DNA from: Pseudomonadota bacterium
Lineage (GTDB): Bacteria > Myxococcota_A > UBA796 > GCA-2862545
Reading direction: 5' to 3'
NCBI GenBank assembly: GCA_005797785.1
Contig: SYKL01000299.1
Span: 1-39,021, forward strand
DNA: 39,021 nucleotides
Below the pieces are notes generated by a model. The model made no database searches. It saw only the letters and a program-made list of their open reading frames with translations, and was not told the DNA's origin. The position numbers and the translations under genes are program-made. Of this stretch, positions 19,476 to 29,200 are shown one piece after another; position 1 is the first letter of the stretch, and every line of letters begins with the position of its first letter.

Positions 19476-21055
19476 CGGTAGTCACCCGTATGGAAGTATG
19501 GTCCGCAGCGGGTTTTGGGATTCAACCCCTGATGGATGCCGTGTGCGCGGGCCGTTCGCTGGTGCGACCTGTCTCCTGGGACGATGGGGCGTTGCGGGCG
19601 CCGTTTGCCGCACTCTGTGACGGGAATTCAGTGCACGAGTTGTTGGATGCCGTCGTTGGTTCGGTGCTTCCGAACGATGAAGGTCCGATCGGTCTGGTGG
19701 TCGGCACTACGTCGGGTGAGATTTCCGGGCCATTCGAAGCCTGGGTTCGGGCTGGCGAACCGGCGGATCAAGAGCGCCGGTGGCGCCAGGACCCGGTCGA
19801 TCGGATCGCGCTCGCCCGCCGCCTCGCGCCGCACCGCACGATTTCGGTCGCGTGCGCTTCGGCCACCGCGGCGTTCGATGTGGCGGAACGGTGGATCCGC
19901 GACGGGGTGGTGCAGCGGGTGATCGTCGCAGGGGTCGACAAGCTCTCTCTGTACATCCACGCGGGGTTCGGTGGGTTGGGAGCGCTCAGTCGTACCCAAT
20001 GTCGTCCGTTCTCCGACCAACGCGATGGCCTGCTCCTCGGTGAGGGTGCCGCGGCGTTTCTGCTGGAAACGGATGCCTCCGCGCAACGAGGAAAACGGTC
20101 TCCGATTGCTCGATTGCTTGCGACAGCGATCACGCAGGACGGGGTACATTTGACCGCACCGGACGCTACCGGGGCGGGTCTGGCGCGCTGCATGGCGGCG
20201 GTACTGCAAAAAGGAGGGGTTACACCAGAGGAAGTCGATTGTATCAGCGCGCACGGTACGGGAACCGGGCTCAACGATGCCATGGAGGCGGAGGCGTATC
20301 GAGCGGTATTTTCGGGTCCAGTCCCATTACACGCCGCCAAAGCAGTGATCGGACATGCGCTGGGGGCTGCCGGTGCGCTGGAGGCGGCGATCGTATTGGC
20401 GGGCATCGGTGGAAGTGAACTACCAAAGCCTCCATTGGAACCTTTTGATCGCTTGGTGCTGCGGCCTGCGGGCCGAACCGAGGTGGGTCTGTCGGTGAAT
20501 GCTGCCTTTGGAGGGGTGAATGCCGCGGTGCTGTTTGCCCGCGCGGATCGCCATCCACCCGAACGAAAATTGCGTAGCGCACGCCGCATCCAGTCGTTGG
20601 CATGGTCAGGCCGGAGTTTTCCGTTGGCCGAGATTTGGCCGGACGCGCCGCCGGCCTTGGGGCGGACCGACCACTATGTGCGAGCCGGAATGCGGGCTTT
20701 GGTAGAGCTTCGAGAGCAGCTGTTTCCGCAGGCCGGGGTGGTTCTGACGAGTCAGTCCAATTGTCGGGCGGCGGACCTTCGTTATTACCGGGGGGTGGTG
20801 GAAAAGGGCTCCGCGGGTGCCTCCCGATTGGCCTTTCCATACACGGTTCCGGGAGCACCGCTGGCAGAAGGCGCGATTCTCGCGGGCCTTCGCGGCCCGG
20901 GCTGGGTGTTTTGCGGTGCAGCCTCGGAAGGGCGTGAGGAGGCGGAGCGTGCGGTTCGGTGCGGAGAACTCGAACAATCGGTGGCACTACACATCGAGGC
21001 CCCCGAGAACGGCGTTGACGCAATGGCCACCGTCGAAGTGGCGGTATTTGCATGA
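19472..21055 (+). CDS. Beta-ketoacyl synthase with fused C-terminal chain-length-factor-like (Ketoacyl-synt_2-type) domain
   Basis: KS residues: VACASA (Cys codon 19853-19855), ISAHGTGTGLNDA, AAKAVIGHALGAAGALEA. C-terminal ~150 aa (GVVLTSQSNCRAADLRYYRGVVEKGSAGASRLAFPYTVPGAPLAEGAILAGLRGPGWVFCG) resembles the separate CLF at 33248. Confidence 0.85.
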   Translation: MTVVTRMEVWSAAGFGIQPLMDAVCAGRSLVRPVSWDDGALRAPFAALCDGNSVHELLDAVVGSVLPNDEGPIGLVVGTTSGEISGPFEAWVRAGEPADQERRWRQDPVDRIALARRLAPHRTISVACASATAAFDVAERWIRDGVVQRVIVAGVDKLSLYIHAGFGGLGALSRTQCRPFSDQRDGLLLGEGAAAFLLETDASAQRGKRSPIARLLATAITQDGVHLTAPDATGAGLARCMAAVLQKGGVTPEEVDCISAHGTGTGLNDAMEAEAYRAVFSGPVPLHAAKAVIGHALGAAGALEAAIVLAGIGGSELPKPPLEPFDRLVLRPAGRTEVGLSVNAAFGGVNAAVLFARADRHPPERKLRSARRIQSLAWSGRSFPLAEIWPDAPPALGRTDHYVRAGMRALVELREQLFPQAGVVLTSQSNCRAADLRYYRGVVEKGSAGASRLAFPYTVPGAPLAEGAILAGLRGPGWVFCGAASEGREEAERAVRCGELEQSVALHIEAPENGVDAMATVEVAVFA

Positions 21056-22533
21056 ACAAGGCAGTGGTCATCGGATCGGGCATTGGGGGCCTGACTTCAG
21101 CGATTCTTCTCGCTCAGAGGGGCTGGAAGGTGACCGTGTTGGAGCAACACTACCGTCCAGGTGGATGTTTGCACCGGTTCTTTCGGCAGGGTTTGGGGTT
21201 CGATACCGGTTTTCACTACGTCGGAAGCGCGGGGCCTGACGAGTCGTTTGGTCGGATCATGCGCCATCTTGGCGTCTACGATCGCGTGCAGTGGCGGCCA
21301 ATGGACGCGGCCGGCTTTGACGTCCTTCGGTTTCCCGAATTCGAAATTTCGGTGCCCCGCGGGCTCACGGCGTGGCAACAGCGCTTGGAAGAGGCCTTTC
21401 CGTCGGAGGTGAAAGGGATTCGCGCATACGTTCAGCTGCATCGTGAAGCGGTATCGGCGTATGGGCTATACAATCTCGACCTCGGCATTTCCTCCTTGGA
21501 CGTGATCCGGTGGGAAGAAATGCCGCTTACCACGGTCCTCTCTGAGTTGTTTTCCGATGAACGGTTGCGAGCCGTGATCGCGGGTCACGGTGCGCCCTTG
21601 TACGGGGTTCCACCTTCGGAAGCACCGTTTGGCGTCCACGCGGTGGTGACCGACCACTTCTTGGGCGGGGGATGGCGGATCGCAGGTGGCGGAGATCGCC
21701 TGGCCAAGGCGCTTTGCAGCCGGTTGCGCGAGTTGGGAGGGGAGATCTTGCTTCGCGCTGAGGTGGATCGCATTCAAGTGGCGGATGGGGTTGCCACCGG
21801 CGTGATTCTGAAGGATGGGCGTGAGTTTTCGGCGTCGCTAGTGGTCGCCAACAATCACCCGAAGCGGGTGGCCGAGATGTTGCCGGCGGGGTCGCTTCGG
21901 CCCATTTATCGCGAACGCCTGGCGGAGATGTCCCCAGGAAGATCGCATTTCGGCGTGTACTTTCGCATTCGGGGAGACTTGGCTGTTTGCGAAGGGCGAA
22001 ACCTGTTTCGGTATTCCACGTGGGATGTAGAGGCGGCTGAGCGGGGCGGGGATCTCGGGGAAGTTCCCTTTTATTTTTTAACCGCGCCGGACCCGGGAAT
22101 TGCTCTGGCGATCGTGGCGTCGAATTGGGAACAATGGTCCTCGCATCATGTGGAGGTGCCTTCTTTGCGAAGTGGAGAGGGGCCCGCGAGAGAGGAGGGT
22201 TATCGCCGGCAAAAGGAGGTCATGATTCGAGCGATTGTCGACACGTTGCGGCGGGAACATCCCACGGTTGAATGGGAGCTATTGGACGCAAGCACGCCGG
22301 TGACCGCTGCTCACTATTTGCGCACGCCAAATGGGGCGAGTTATGGTCATTACCATACGGTCGGACAGATGGGGAGGTACCGTATACCCTCCGCTGTTCG
22401 GGTTCGTCAGTTGGTGCAGGTCGGCCAATCGGTGGCGTTCCCTGGGATCTGTGGGGCGGCGATGAGCGCGTATTCGGGACTTGGCGGCGTGTTGGGACTG
22501 GAAACCCTGGTTCAAGAGTTGAGGGCGCTATGA
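21052..22533 (+). CDS. CrtI/CrtO-like NAD(P)/FAD-dependent oxidoreductase (phytoene desaturase / retinol saturase superfamily)
   Basis: VVIGSGIGGLTSAILLAQRGWKVTVLEQHYRPGGCLHRF N-terminus and SAYSGLGGVLGLETLV C-terminus. Confidence 0.88.
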   Translation: MNKAVVIGSGIGGLTSAILLAQRGWKVTVLEQHYRPGGCLHRFFRQGLGFDTGFHYVGSAGPDESFGRIMRHLGVYDRVQWRPMDAAGFDVLRFPEFEISVPRGLTAWQQRLEEAFPSEVKGIRAYVQLHREAVSAYGLYNLDLGISSLDVIRWEEMPLTTVLSELFSDERLRAVIAGHGAPLYGVPPSEAPFGVHAVVTDHFLGGGWRIAGGGDRLAKALCSRLRELGGEILLRAEVDRIQVADGVATGVILKDGREFSASLVVANNHPKRVAEMLPAGSLRPIYRERLAEMSPGRSHFGVYFRIRGDLAVCEGRNLFRYSTWDVEAAERGGDLGEVPFYFLTAPDPGIALAIVASNWEQWSSHHVEVPSLRSGEGPAREEGYRRQKEVMIRAIVDTLRREHPTVEWELLDASTPVTAAHYLRTPNGASYGHYHTVGQMGRYRIPSAVRVRQLVQVGQSVAFPGICGAAMSAYSGLGGVLGLETLVQELRAL

Positions 22534-23783
22534 AACGGGTGGTGATCACCGGGACGGGTTTGGTGACCTGCCTCGGGCAGGACGTCGAAAAAGTGTGGTC
22601 TGCGGTTCTCAAAGGCGAAAGCGGCGTTCGCGTTCACCCCGAGTTTGCCGACGTGGATGGGCTGCGCGTTCGAATTGCAGCACCGGTATTGGACTTTGAA
22701 CCGCAAAAGATCCCGCGCAAATTTCGACGCAGCATGTCTAAGATGGCGATGTTTGCCGCGAGCGCCGCACAAGATGCATTTGACCAAGCGAAGTTTCCTA
22801 TGGAGACCCTTTCGTCGGGACGCGTGGGAATTGTGGCGGGATCCACCACCGGTTCGCCGGAGGCGATGCGGGAGTTCTTTGCGGAATTTGTTCAGCACCA
22901 CTCGATTCGTCAGGTTTCTTCGACGATGTTTTTGAGGGTGATGTCGCACACCGTGCCAGCGCATCTCGCGTTGGTGTTCGGGATCACCGGGCCCGTGCAT
23001 TCACCAAGTTGTGCTTGTGCCGTTTCGAATCAAGCGATCGGTATCGCTCTCGACATGATCCGCTCCGGCCGAGTCGACGCGGTGTTGTGCGGGGGAGCAG
23101 ACGAAATTTCCGTGCTTGGAATTGCGACTTTTGATGTCGTGAATGCGGCTTGCCGCGGCTACGAAGACGATCCAGGCGCGCGCCCGGCCCCCTTCGAATC
23201 GTCGCGGGACGGCGTGGTGATTGGAGAAGGCGCTTCGATGCTAGTGTTGGAGTCGCTGGAGCATGCTCAGGCCCGCGGCGCCACGATTTTGGCGGAAGTC
23301 CTCGGATATGGCGAAAGTTGCGATGCTTCCCACATGAGTTCCCCTGAGGCGACGGGAATGCAGGCCGCCATGGAGCGCGCGCTTCGGGATGCACAGCGTT
23401 CTCCGCAGGAAATCGACTATGTTTGTGCGCATGCAACCGGCACCCAGGTGGGCGATGCCACCGAGGCGGAAGCGACGTGGCGCGTGTTTGGTGAGGCCGT
23501 ACCTGTATCGAGTTTAAAAGGTCACTTTGGTCACACTCTGGCTGCCTGTGGCGGACTGGAAGCGGTGCTTTGCGTGTTGGCGATGCGGGATGGATGGGTT
23601 CCCGCGACCCGGAACTTACGGGAAACCGACGTGGCCCCCGTGCAGTTGCCGAGGGAGCCAATGCGTCGCCAACTGAATAATATCGTGTCCAACAATTTTG
23701 CGTTTGGCGGGATCAACGCGAGCCTTGTGCTCGGGCGTGCTCCCAGGGATTTCGAAGGGGGAACGGGTGCAACAGGTGAATGA
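22530..23783 (+). CDS. Beta-ketoacyl-ACP synthase (FabF-like)
   Basis: MKRVVITGTGLVTCLGQDVEKVW; SCACAVSNQAIG; CAHATGTQVGDATEAEA; LKGHFGHTLAACGGLEAV. Confidence 0.93.
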   Translation: MKRVVITGTGLVTCLGQDVEKVWSAVLKGESGVRVHPEFADVDGLRVRIAAPVLDFEPQKIPRKFRRSMSKMAMFAASAAQDAFDQAKFPMETLSSGRVGIVAGSTTGSPEAMREFFAEFVQHHSIRQVSSTMFLRVMSHTVPAHLALVFGITGPVHSPSCACAVSNQAIGIALDMIRSGRVDAVLCGGADEISVLGIATFDVVNAACRGYEDDPGARPAPFESSRDGVVIGEGASMLVLESLEHAQARGATILAEVLGYGESCDASHMSSPEATGMQAAMERALRDAQRSPQEIDYVCAHATGTQVGDATEAEATWRVFGEAVPVSSLKGHFGHTLAACGGLEAVLCVLAMRDGWVPATRNLRETDVAPVQLPREPMRRQLNNIVSNNFAFGGINASLVLGRAPRDFEGGTGATGE

Positions 23784-24021
23784 CGTTGTTCAAGGAGTGC
23801 ATCAGCTCCTGATCGAACAATTCGAGATCGAAGCGGATCAATTGACTCCGGATGCGAAGCTTCGTGACGATCTGGATCTCGACAGCCTGGACGCAGCGGA
23901 CCTGCTGATCGCGCTGGAGAAGAAGTTCGGGGTTCGGATCGCCGAGGAAGAAGCGCGGCAGATGAAAACCGTCGGCGAAATTTCTGCCTATGTGCAGCGG
24001 GCGGTCAGTCGGCCGCTTTGA
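23767..24021 (+). CDS. Acyl carrier protein (ACP 2)
   Basis: DDLDLDSLDAADLLIALEKKFGVRIAEEEA; overlaps the preceding KS stop. Confidence 0.93.
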   Translation: MQQVNDVVQGVHQLLIEQFEIEADQLTPDAKLRDDLDLDSLDAADLLIALEKKFGVRIAEEEARQMKTVGEISAYVQRAVSRPL

Positions 24022-25786
24022 CGTTCGACGGCGGGTTTTCTTCGAAAAAATCGAAGAAATTGTACCACTGTTCGGGGTATAGCTTCGCCCAATCCTCCAA
24101 TTGGGAGGCGTAGACCTGCGTCCATTGTTGCAGTTGCTCTGCTTTGGAGAGCTGTCGATCGAACTTGGGAAACAGCGGCGGCCGCACCACGACGCGATAG
24201 TTGTTCGGGCCGACTTTGAAGCATCCCACGAGAAAGACGGGGACTTGTGCCAAGGCTGCGAGCATCCATGGACCCGTCGGAAACAGACATTCTCGGCCCA
24301 TGAATCTGACTTTTGTGGTGCGGTCGTCGACGCGGCGATCGCCGTGCATGGCCACCACTTGTCCGGAGCGCAGTGCGCGGACGACCGCCAACGCCGCAAA
24401 CCCCTCGGTTTGGTTGACGGCGATCGCCTCGGGCCGCCACAAACCGGGCATCGCTTCAAACAGCCTCTGTCCGTGGTCAGTGCTGGAAACGAAGCGGAGA
24501 ACCTTGAGTCGACGGATGCGTTCGATGGACCCTGTGGCGCTGGCGTTGACCTCCAGGTTTCCGAGATGGGAGCCAAGGATGATGGCGCCAGTTCCTGCGA
24601 AAAACACATCTTGGAGGAGTTCAATGCCCTCGCGCTCATATTGAAAAGCGCTTTGTCCCCAAAGCAAGTATGCAAAGCGATCGACAATCGTGTGAGCGAA
24701 ATTGCGGAACACTCGGTAGGTCGAAAGCCCAGGAATGCCGGTTAGCGCAAGCCATTTTGAGGTGGCATTCCTTGCATCGGGGGCGAAGATCATGTACCAG
24801 ATCGCGAGAAGAGATACAAACGCATAGGCGGGTTTGCGACCGGTGAATTTGAGCATCCCCAGAACGATCTTCCACCCCAAAATGGCGCCGCGCGTGTCTC
24901 CGGACCAACGCGTAGCTCTGGCTCGCGCTGGGAGCCAAAGAGACGGGTTGACAGCCTTTTCGAGCACGAGCTTGGTGTTCATCCAGGAAATGCGAACATT
25001 GTCCCAGAGCGGGTTAAAGCTGGACACTCGGTCCTTTGGATCGGGATAAAACACGCGGCAGGGGAGATCCCGAACCGCAACGCCCGACCACAGGCAGCGG
25101 GTGAGAACCTCGACCTCCAGGTCATACCTGGAGCCTCCCAGACCAAGGCTTAGAACGGGCAAAATGGGATAGGCTCGAAAGCCGCATTGGGTGTCAGAGA
25201 CGCGCCAACCGGTTTCGAACCACACCCAGAAATTAGAGAAATTTCGCCCGAAATTTGAAATGCCGGGTGCGGTCGACAGATCGCGAACTCCGGCCCAGAT
25301 GGCGTCCGGCTCCCGTACACAAGCGGCGGCGAACGCCGGAATATCGGCAGGGTCGTGCTGTGCGTCGGCGTCCAAGCAGATGGCGTGAGTGAAACCTCGC
25401 CGGTTTGCCGCCTCCATCCCCGTCAGTAGAGCTTGCCCCTTTCCCCGGTTTACAGCATGCACCACGACATCAGCGCCAGCGGATCGCGCGGCATCGCCGG
25501 ATCCATCATGGCTTCCGTCGTCGATGACCAGAACCGGGATTCCGTGGGCGAGGGCGGCGGCAGCCACTTCGCCCACGGTCTTGGCGTTGTTGTGCGTGGG
25601 GATCAGGACGATCGGCCGCACGTCTTTGTCGGACGGTGGAAGGGCTAGTGCCCCGCCGGTCATTCCCCACCACACCAGACCCGACAGCACCGCTAGTGAC
25701 CAATAGGGGCCAGGATCGCCGCGAACTGCGGTTGCCACCGCCAGGACGATCAGCAGAAAAGCGATGACGGCGCGATCAAAGCGCAT
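24005..25786 (-). CDS. Fused glycosyltransferase family 2 / LpxL-like lysophospholipid acyltransferase
   Basis: GT2: VLIPTHNNAKTVGEVAAAALAHGIPVLVIDDGSHDGS...NRGKGQALLTGMEAA...CLDADAQHDP. LPLAT: GAIILGSHLGNLEVNA...VVAMHGDRRVDD...FPTGPWMLAALAQVPVF. Confidence 0.9.
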   Translation of the reverse strand: MRFDRAVIAFLLIVLAVATAVRGDPGPYWSLAVLSGLVWWGMTGGALALPPSDKDVRPIVLIPTHNNAKTVGEVAAAALAHGIPVLVIDDGSHDGSGDAARSAGADVVVHAVNRGKGQALLTGMEAANRRGFTHAICLDADAQHDPADIPAFAAACVREPDAIWAGVRDLSTAPGISNFGRNFSNFWVWFETGWRVSDTQCGFRAYPILPVLSLGLGGSRYDLEVEVLTRCLWSGVAVRDLPCRVFYPDPKDRVSSFNPLWDNVRISWMNTKLVLEKAVNPSLWLPARARATRWSGDTRGAILGWKIVLGMLKFTGRKPAYAFVSLLAIWYMIFAPDARNATSKWLALTGIPGLSTYRVFRNFAHTIVDRFAYLLWGQSAFQYEREGIELLQDVFFAGTGAIILGSHLGNLEVNASATGSIERIRRLKVLRFVSSTDHGQRLFEAMPGLWRPEAIAVNQTEGFAALAVVRALRSGQVVAMHGDRRVDDRTTKVRFMGRECLFPTGPWMLAALAQVPVFLVGCFKVGPNNYRVVVRPPLFPKFDRQLSKAEQLQQWTQVYASQLEDWAKLYPEQWYNFFDFFEENPPSNVKAAD

Positions 25787-26261
25787 CAGGAAGCACCATG
25801 GTGAGCCGATAACCCCGTTTTCGATCGCGAACGAGGATGCTATTTCCCGCGCGAACGGCGGTCACTCGCCCGCCCGCACCGCGGAACTTTCGCTTCCATC
25901 CGTCGGAGGTGACGCTGGTGCGGAGGGTCCCAAACGGGAGTTCGCAAGCTTCGGTTGCTGGGTTGAGTGCGACCACCAGATCGCGCTGAAACGGAAGCCG
26001 CTCCAACCACGGCTTCCATTCGGGAAAGGCGGAGCGCACCTCGGTGATCCGCCCCCCTTCGGAAGGTTGCACTTGGACCGAAAACAATTCCGTGCCCGCT
26101 CCCGAAAGCGCGGTGAGCGCGAAATTCTCCTGGTCGATGGAAACGGCCGCATTTCCGCCGAGAGTGTGTCCGTGCGCACGAATAGCAAATTGCAGGAACG
26201 ACTCGATTTCGACGGGAGGGCATTCCGCTGCTAACGCGAATGAAAAGAACAAAGCGATCAT
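25776..26261 (-). CDS. Exported small protein, possibly LolB/DUF3261-like
   Basis: MIALFFSFALAAE signal peptide; beta-rich sequence; position between an MMPL exporter and GT2-acyltransferase as in aryl polyene loci. Family call is by context. Confidence 0.45.
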   Translation of the reverse strand: MIALFFSFALAAECPPVEIESFLQFAIRAHGHTLGGNAAVSIDQENFALTALSGAGTELFSVQVQPSEGGRITEVRSAFPEWKPWLERLPFQRDLVVALNPATEACELPFGTLRTSVTSDGWKRKFRGAGGRVTAVRAGNSILVRDRKRGYRLTMVLPDAL

Positions 26262-29200
26262 TTGAGCGTTTCCAGTAGCTCAAGCGCCAACAGCCGATCG
26301 GATTCCCGTTCCGGGGGAGTAGCGATCGCTTGTTCGAGAGGTTGTCGTGCTTCTTCCGAGCGACCCGCGGCAATGAGCGCGCGCGCCCGTGCGATCAGAA
26401 AGGTCGGATGTCCCGGGGCAAGCTCCAATGCGTGGCGGATTTGTGTTTCCGCTTCGACCGGTGCCATGCTCTTCGCCGCTTGAACCCATCGACGCGCTTG
26501 ATGCATCTTTAAAGTCCGCTCGGGATGGTCTATTTCGGCGACCACCCGACCCTCCATCTTGCCGGCCTGGAGGTCGCTCAACGAGAATTCTACCCATTCG
26601 CCCGATAGATTCGGCCAGGACGAAACGGCGATAGTGCGTGCGGTCGCATCGATCACCACTCCGTGTGACGCGATATCGGCGTTGATGGCACCTTCGTGGC
26701 CGACTGGAAGTTCCAGTCCGCCTGGACCTTTTCGATCGCGGAGCCATTCGATCGCCAACCCTTGATCGACCCCGCCTTGGCCGAGAAGTTCGTCCATTCT
26801 TGTCAATCGGGAAAGGGTTGTTCCATGCGATATTCTGCTCAGATTTAACCCATCGTCCTTGTGGGGGCCGCGGAGGTGGTTGGCCTGAGCAAGGTGATTG
26901 CCGGCGGGAATGCGGGTCACATCGTCGGGAGTCACCTCAAAGATCGCGGCTTCCCCCGAATCACCATCGACGGCGAGGATGGCCTCGCTCACAAATCCCC
27001 GGCGCTGATCGAGAATGGCCTCTACATCGTCCAAAGAGCGAGCGTTCTCGAGGATTTCACGAGCAATGAAAATCATCGGGGTACCTGGACGAATGGGGGC
27101 ATCGGATGCGGCCGCTTGTAGGCCGATGGCGATCCCTTCGGCATTGATCCCAGAAACTGAGCCGGACAGGCCAACAATTCCAACATGGACGTATGGGATC
27201 TTACCCTCTCCTTCGACCAGAATCACCGCTTTGTCCTCGTCGAAGGTAGGTCCTCCGTCGAAGTCCCAATTTCTGGCCAGCAGCCAGTGCCCCTCCTTGG
27301 TCCATTCGGCGCCGGCGACAAAGCCGGTACAACCGCCGATCGGGGTATCGACCATCGCTTGCCCGATGTCGTGCAAGGCATGAAGGAAGATTTTGCGCGT
27401 GTAGGCGGTGCTGGCCCAACGCTGCGCATCCTGGCCCACGGCGGTCAATGCCGCCAATTCAGCGAGGTGGCGCGGATCGATGGAGGAGCTCACGGCGCGA
27501 CCGAGCACCGGTAACCCCCGGATCAAGCCATAACGCACGAGCGGATTGGGGACTTTTTCTTCGAACACCTCCAACATTCGTGCTTCATTTCTCTCTCGGA
27601 GCGGTCCTGCCAATTCCCCGATCGTATGCCCCATTTCGTCGGGGGCACCCTTTACCTTCATCACCCACATGCCGTGGTGCCGCTGCAGCAGGTTGTCCCC
27701 CAGGCGACGCGAACCCGGGCTAAGGCTCTCCGCTTTGGTCGAGAAACTTCGGACCGGAGGCGGGTCGATCCGACCAAGAACTTCGGCGATCTGGTCCGCC
27801 AGGAACAGGCTCACTCCGGCGAACGAAAGGCGGCGAATCCAGCGAGGAACAACTTTTTCGGCCTCGGCGGTGAGCAACGCCGGAGTCACCACGAAGGCGC
27901 CCACTGCCGTGAAGAAAATTCCGAGGCTGACCACCACGCCGATATTCCATACGACCGGGTGAGAGGCCGTCATCAAACCGGCAAATCCGCAAAATGCGTT
28001 CATCAGCGCCATGACGATCGCCGCCTGGGACGCTTTGAACTCGGACTCCCCAGAGTGATCCGCTTCTACGAGGAAAATTCCCTGATCGAAGGCGAGCCCG
28101 ACGACCAGCACCAACGCCGGACCGCTGGCGGGGGTGAGCGGGATCCCCAACCATGCCAGGGTACCAAGCGTGCCAAAAACAGCGCAGATCGTTGGGAAAA
28201 CAGCAGCGAGCACCGGCACCGCACGCCGAAAACGAAAGGCCATGTACAGCAAAACCAGGGCGACGGCGGCCCCGGATCGCGTGAGAAGTTCGTTTCGAAT
28301 TCGATCAGCGCCCTGTTCAGCGACGTCTGCGGGGGCGGAATACCGCGCCTCCGACCCCGACAACGAGAGCTCGTATTGCGTATGTTTGAGCGCCTCTTCG
28401 GTGGGGGCGTGGAGGATGGCCGCCACCGCCCAGCCGCCCTCGGTTTGAGCCGTCAACCGATCCACCAATTCAGAAACCGGGGTTTGAGACCAGGTTTCTG
28501 GTGTGGGTGCGGCGGTGGTAGCCAGGGTGGCGCGGAAGCCCGGCAGCAACAGTGCCGAGTCGAAGCCCACTTCCTCGGAAACGCGGATGAACTGTTGTTC
28601 CAGAGCCGCGTGATCGGACACCGCTTGGGCATTTGCGGCAATCTGTGAGTGTGGAGGCAACAAATTTAGCGGATGCTCGACCGTGGTGCCGGGGCTATGC
28701 GCCGCCACCTGGACGGCGGGAGCCAAGCGTGCGAGGGCTTCTTCGAGGGTTTTGCCTTCGGACACCAGCAGCGCCGACGAACCACCTCCGCCCCATCGGC
28801 TTTGAAGCTCCTGTTCCAATGCGGCGGTCTCGGGAAGGCGCGCATCCATGGCGCGCGGATCGCCGTCGAAGTGCACGCGGAGCGAGCCCACTGCCAAGAT
28901 GCCGACCAGCACGGCGACGATTGCGCCGATCCATCCAGGTACATGCTTCGGAATCGGCAATTGAGGGACTCGGTCGTCCGGTCGCGCGAGCGCGGCGAAC
29001 GCCAAGGGTCCGGCCAGGACGACCGAGAGAAAAGCACCGACGGACGCGCCCATCCCCACCCAAGCTAGGTCTGCGACCGCGGGGTAGCCGGAGGTCGCCA
29101 ACATCGCAAAGGAAGTGCAGGTGGCGGCGACGGAGACGCCATAAGCTCCCATCAAATGCCGAAGAGTGGCGATGGCGACCTGGATGCGCTCTGGAAAGGT

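Noticed and set aside
20883-20899. CGGGCC-TTCGC-GGCCCG inverted repeat within the KS-CLF gene
   Set aside because: Short GC-rich repeat expected by chance in this base composition.
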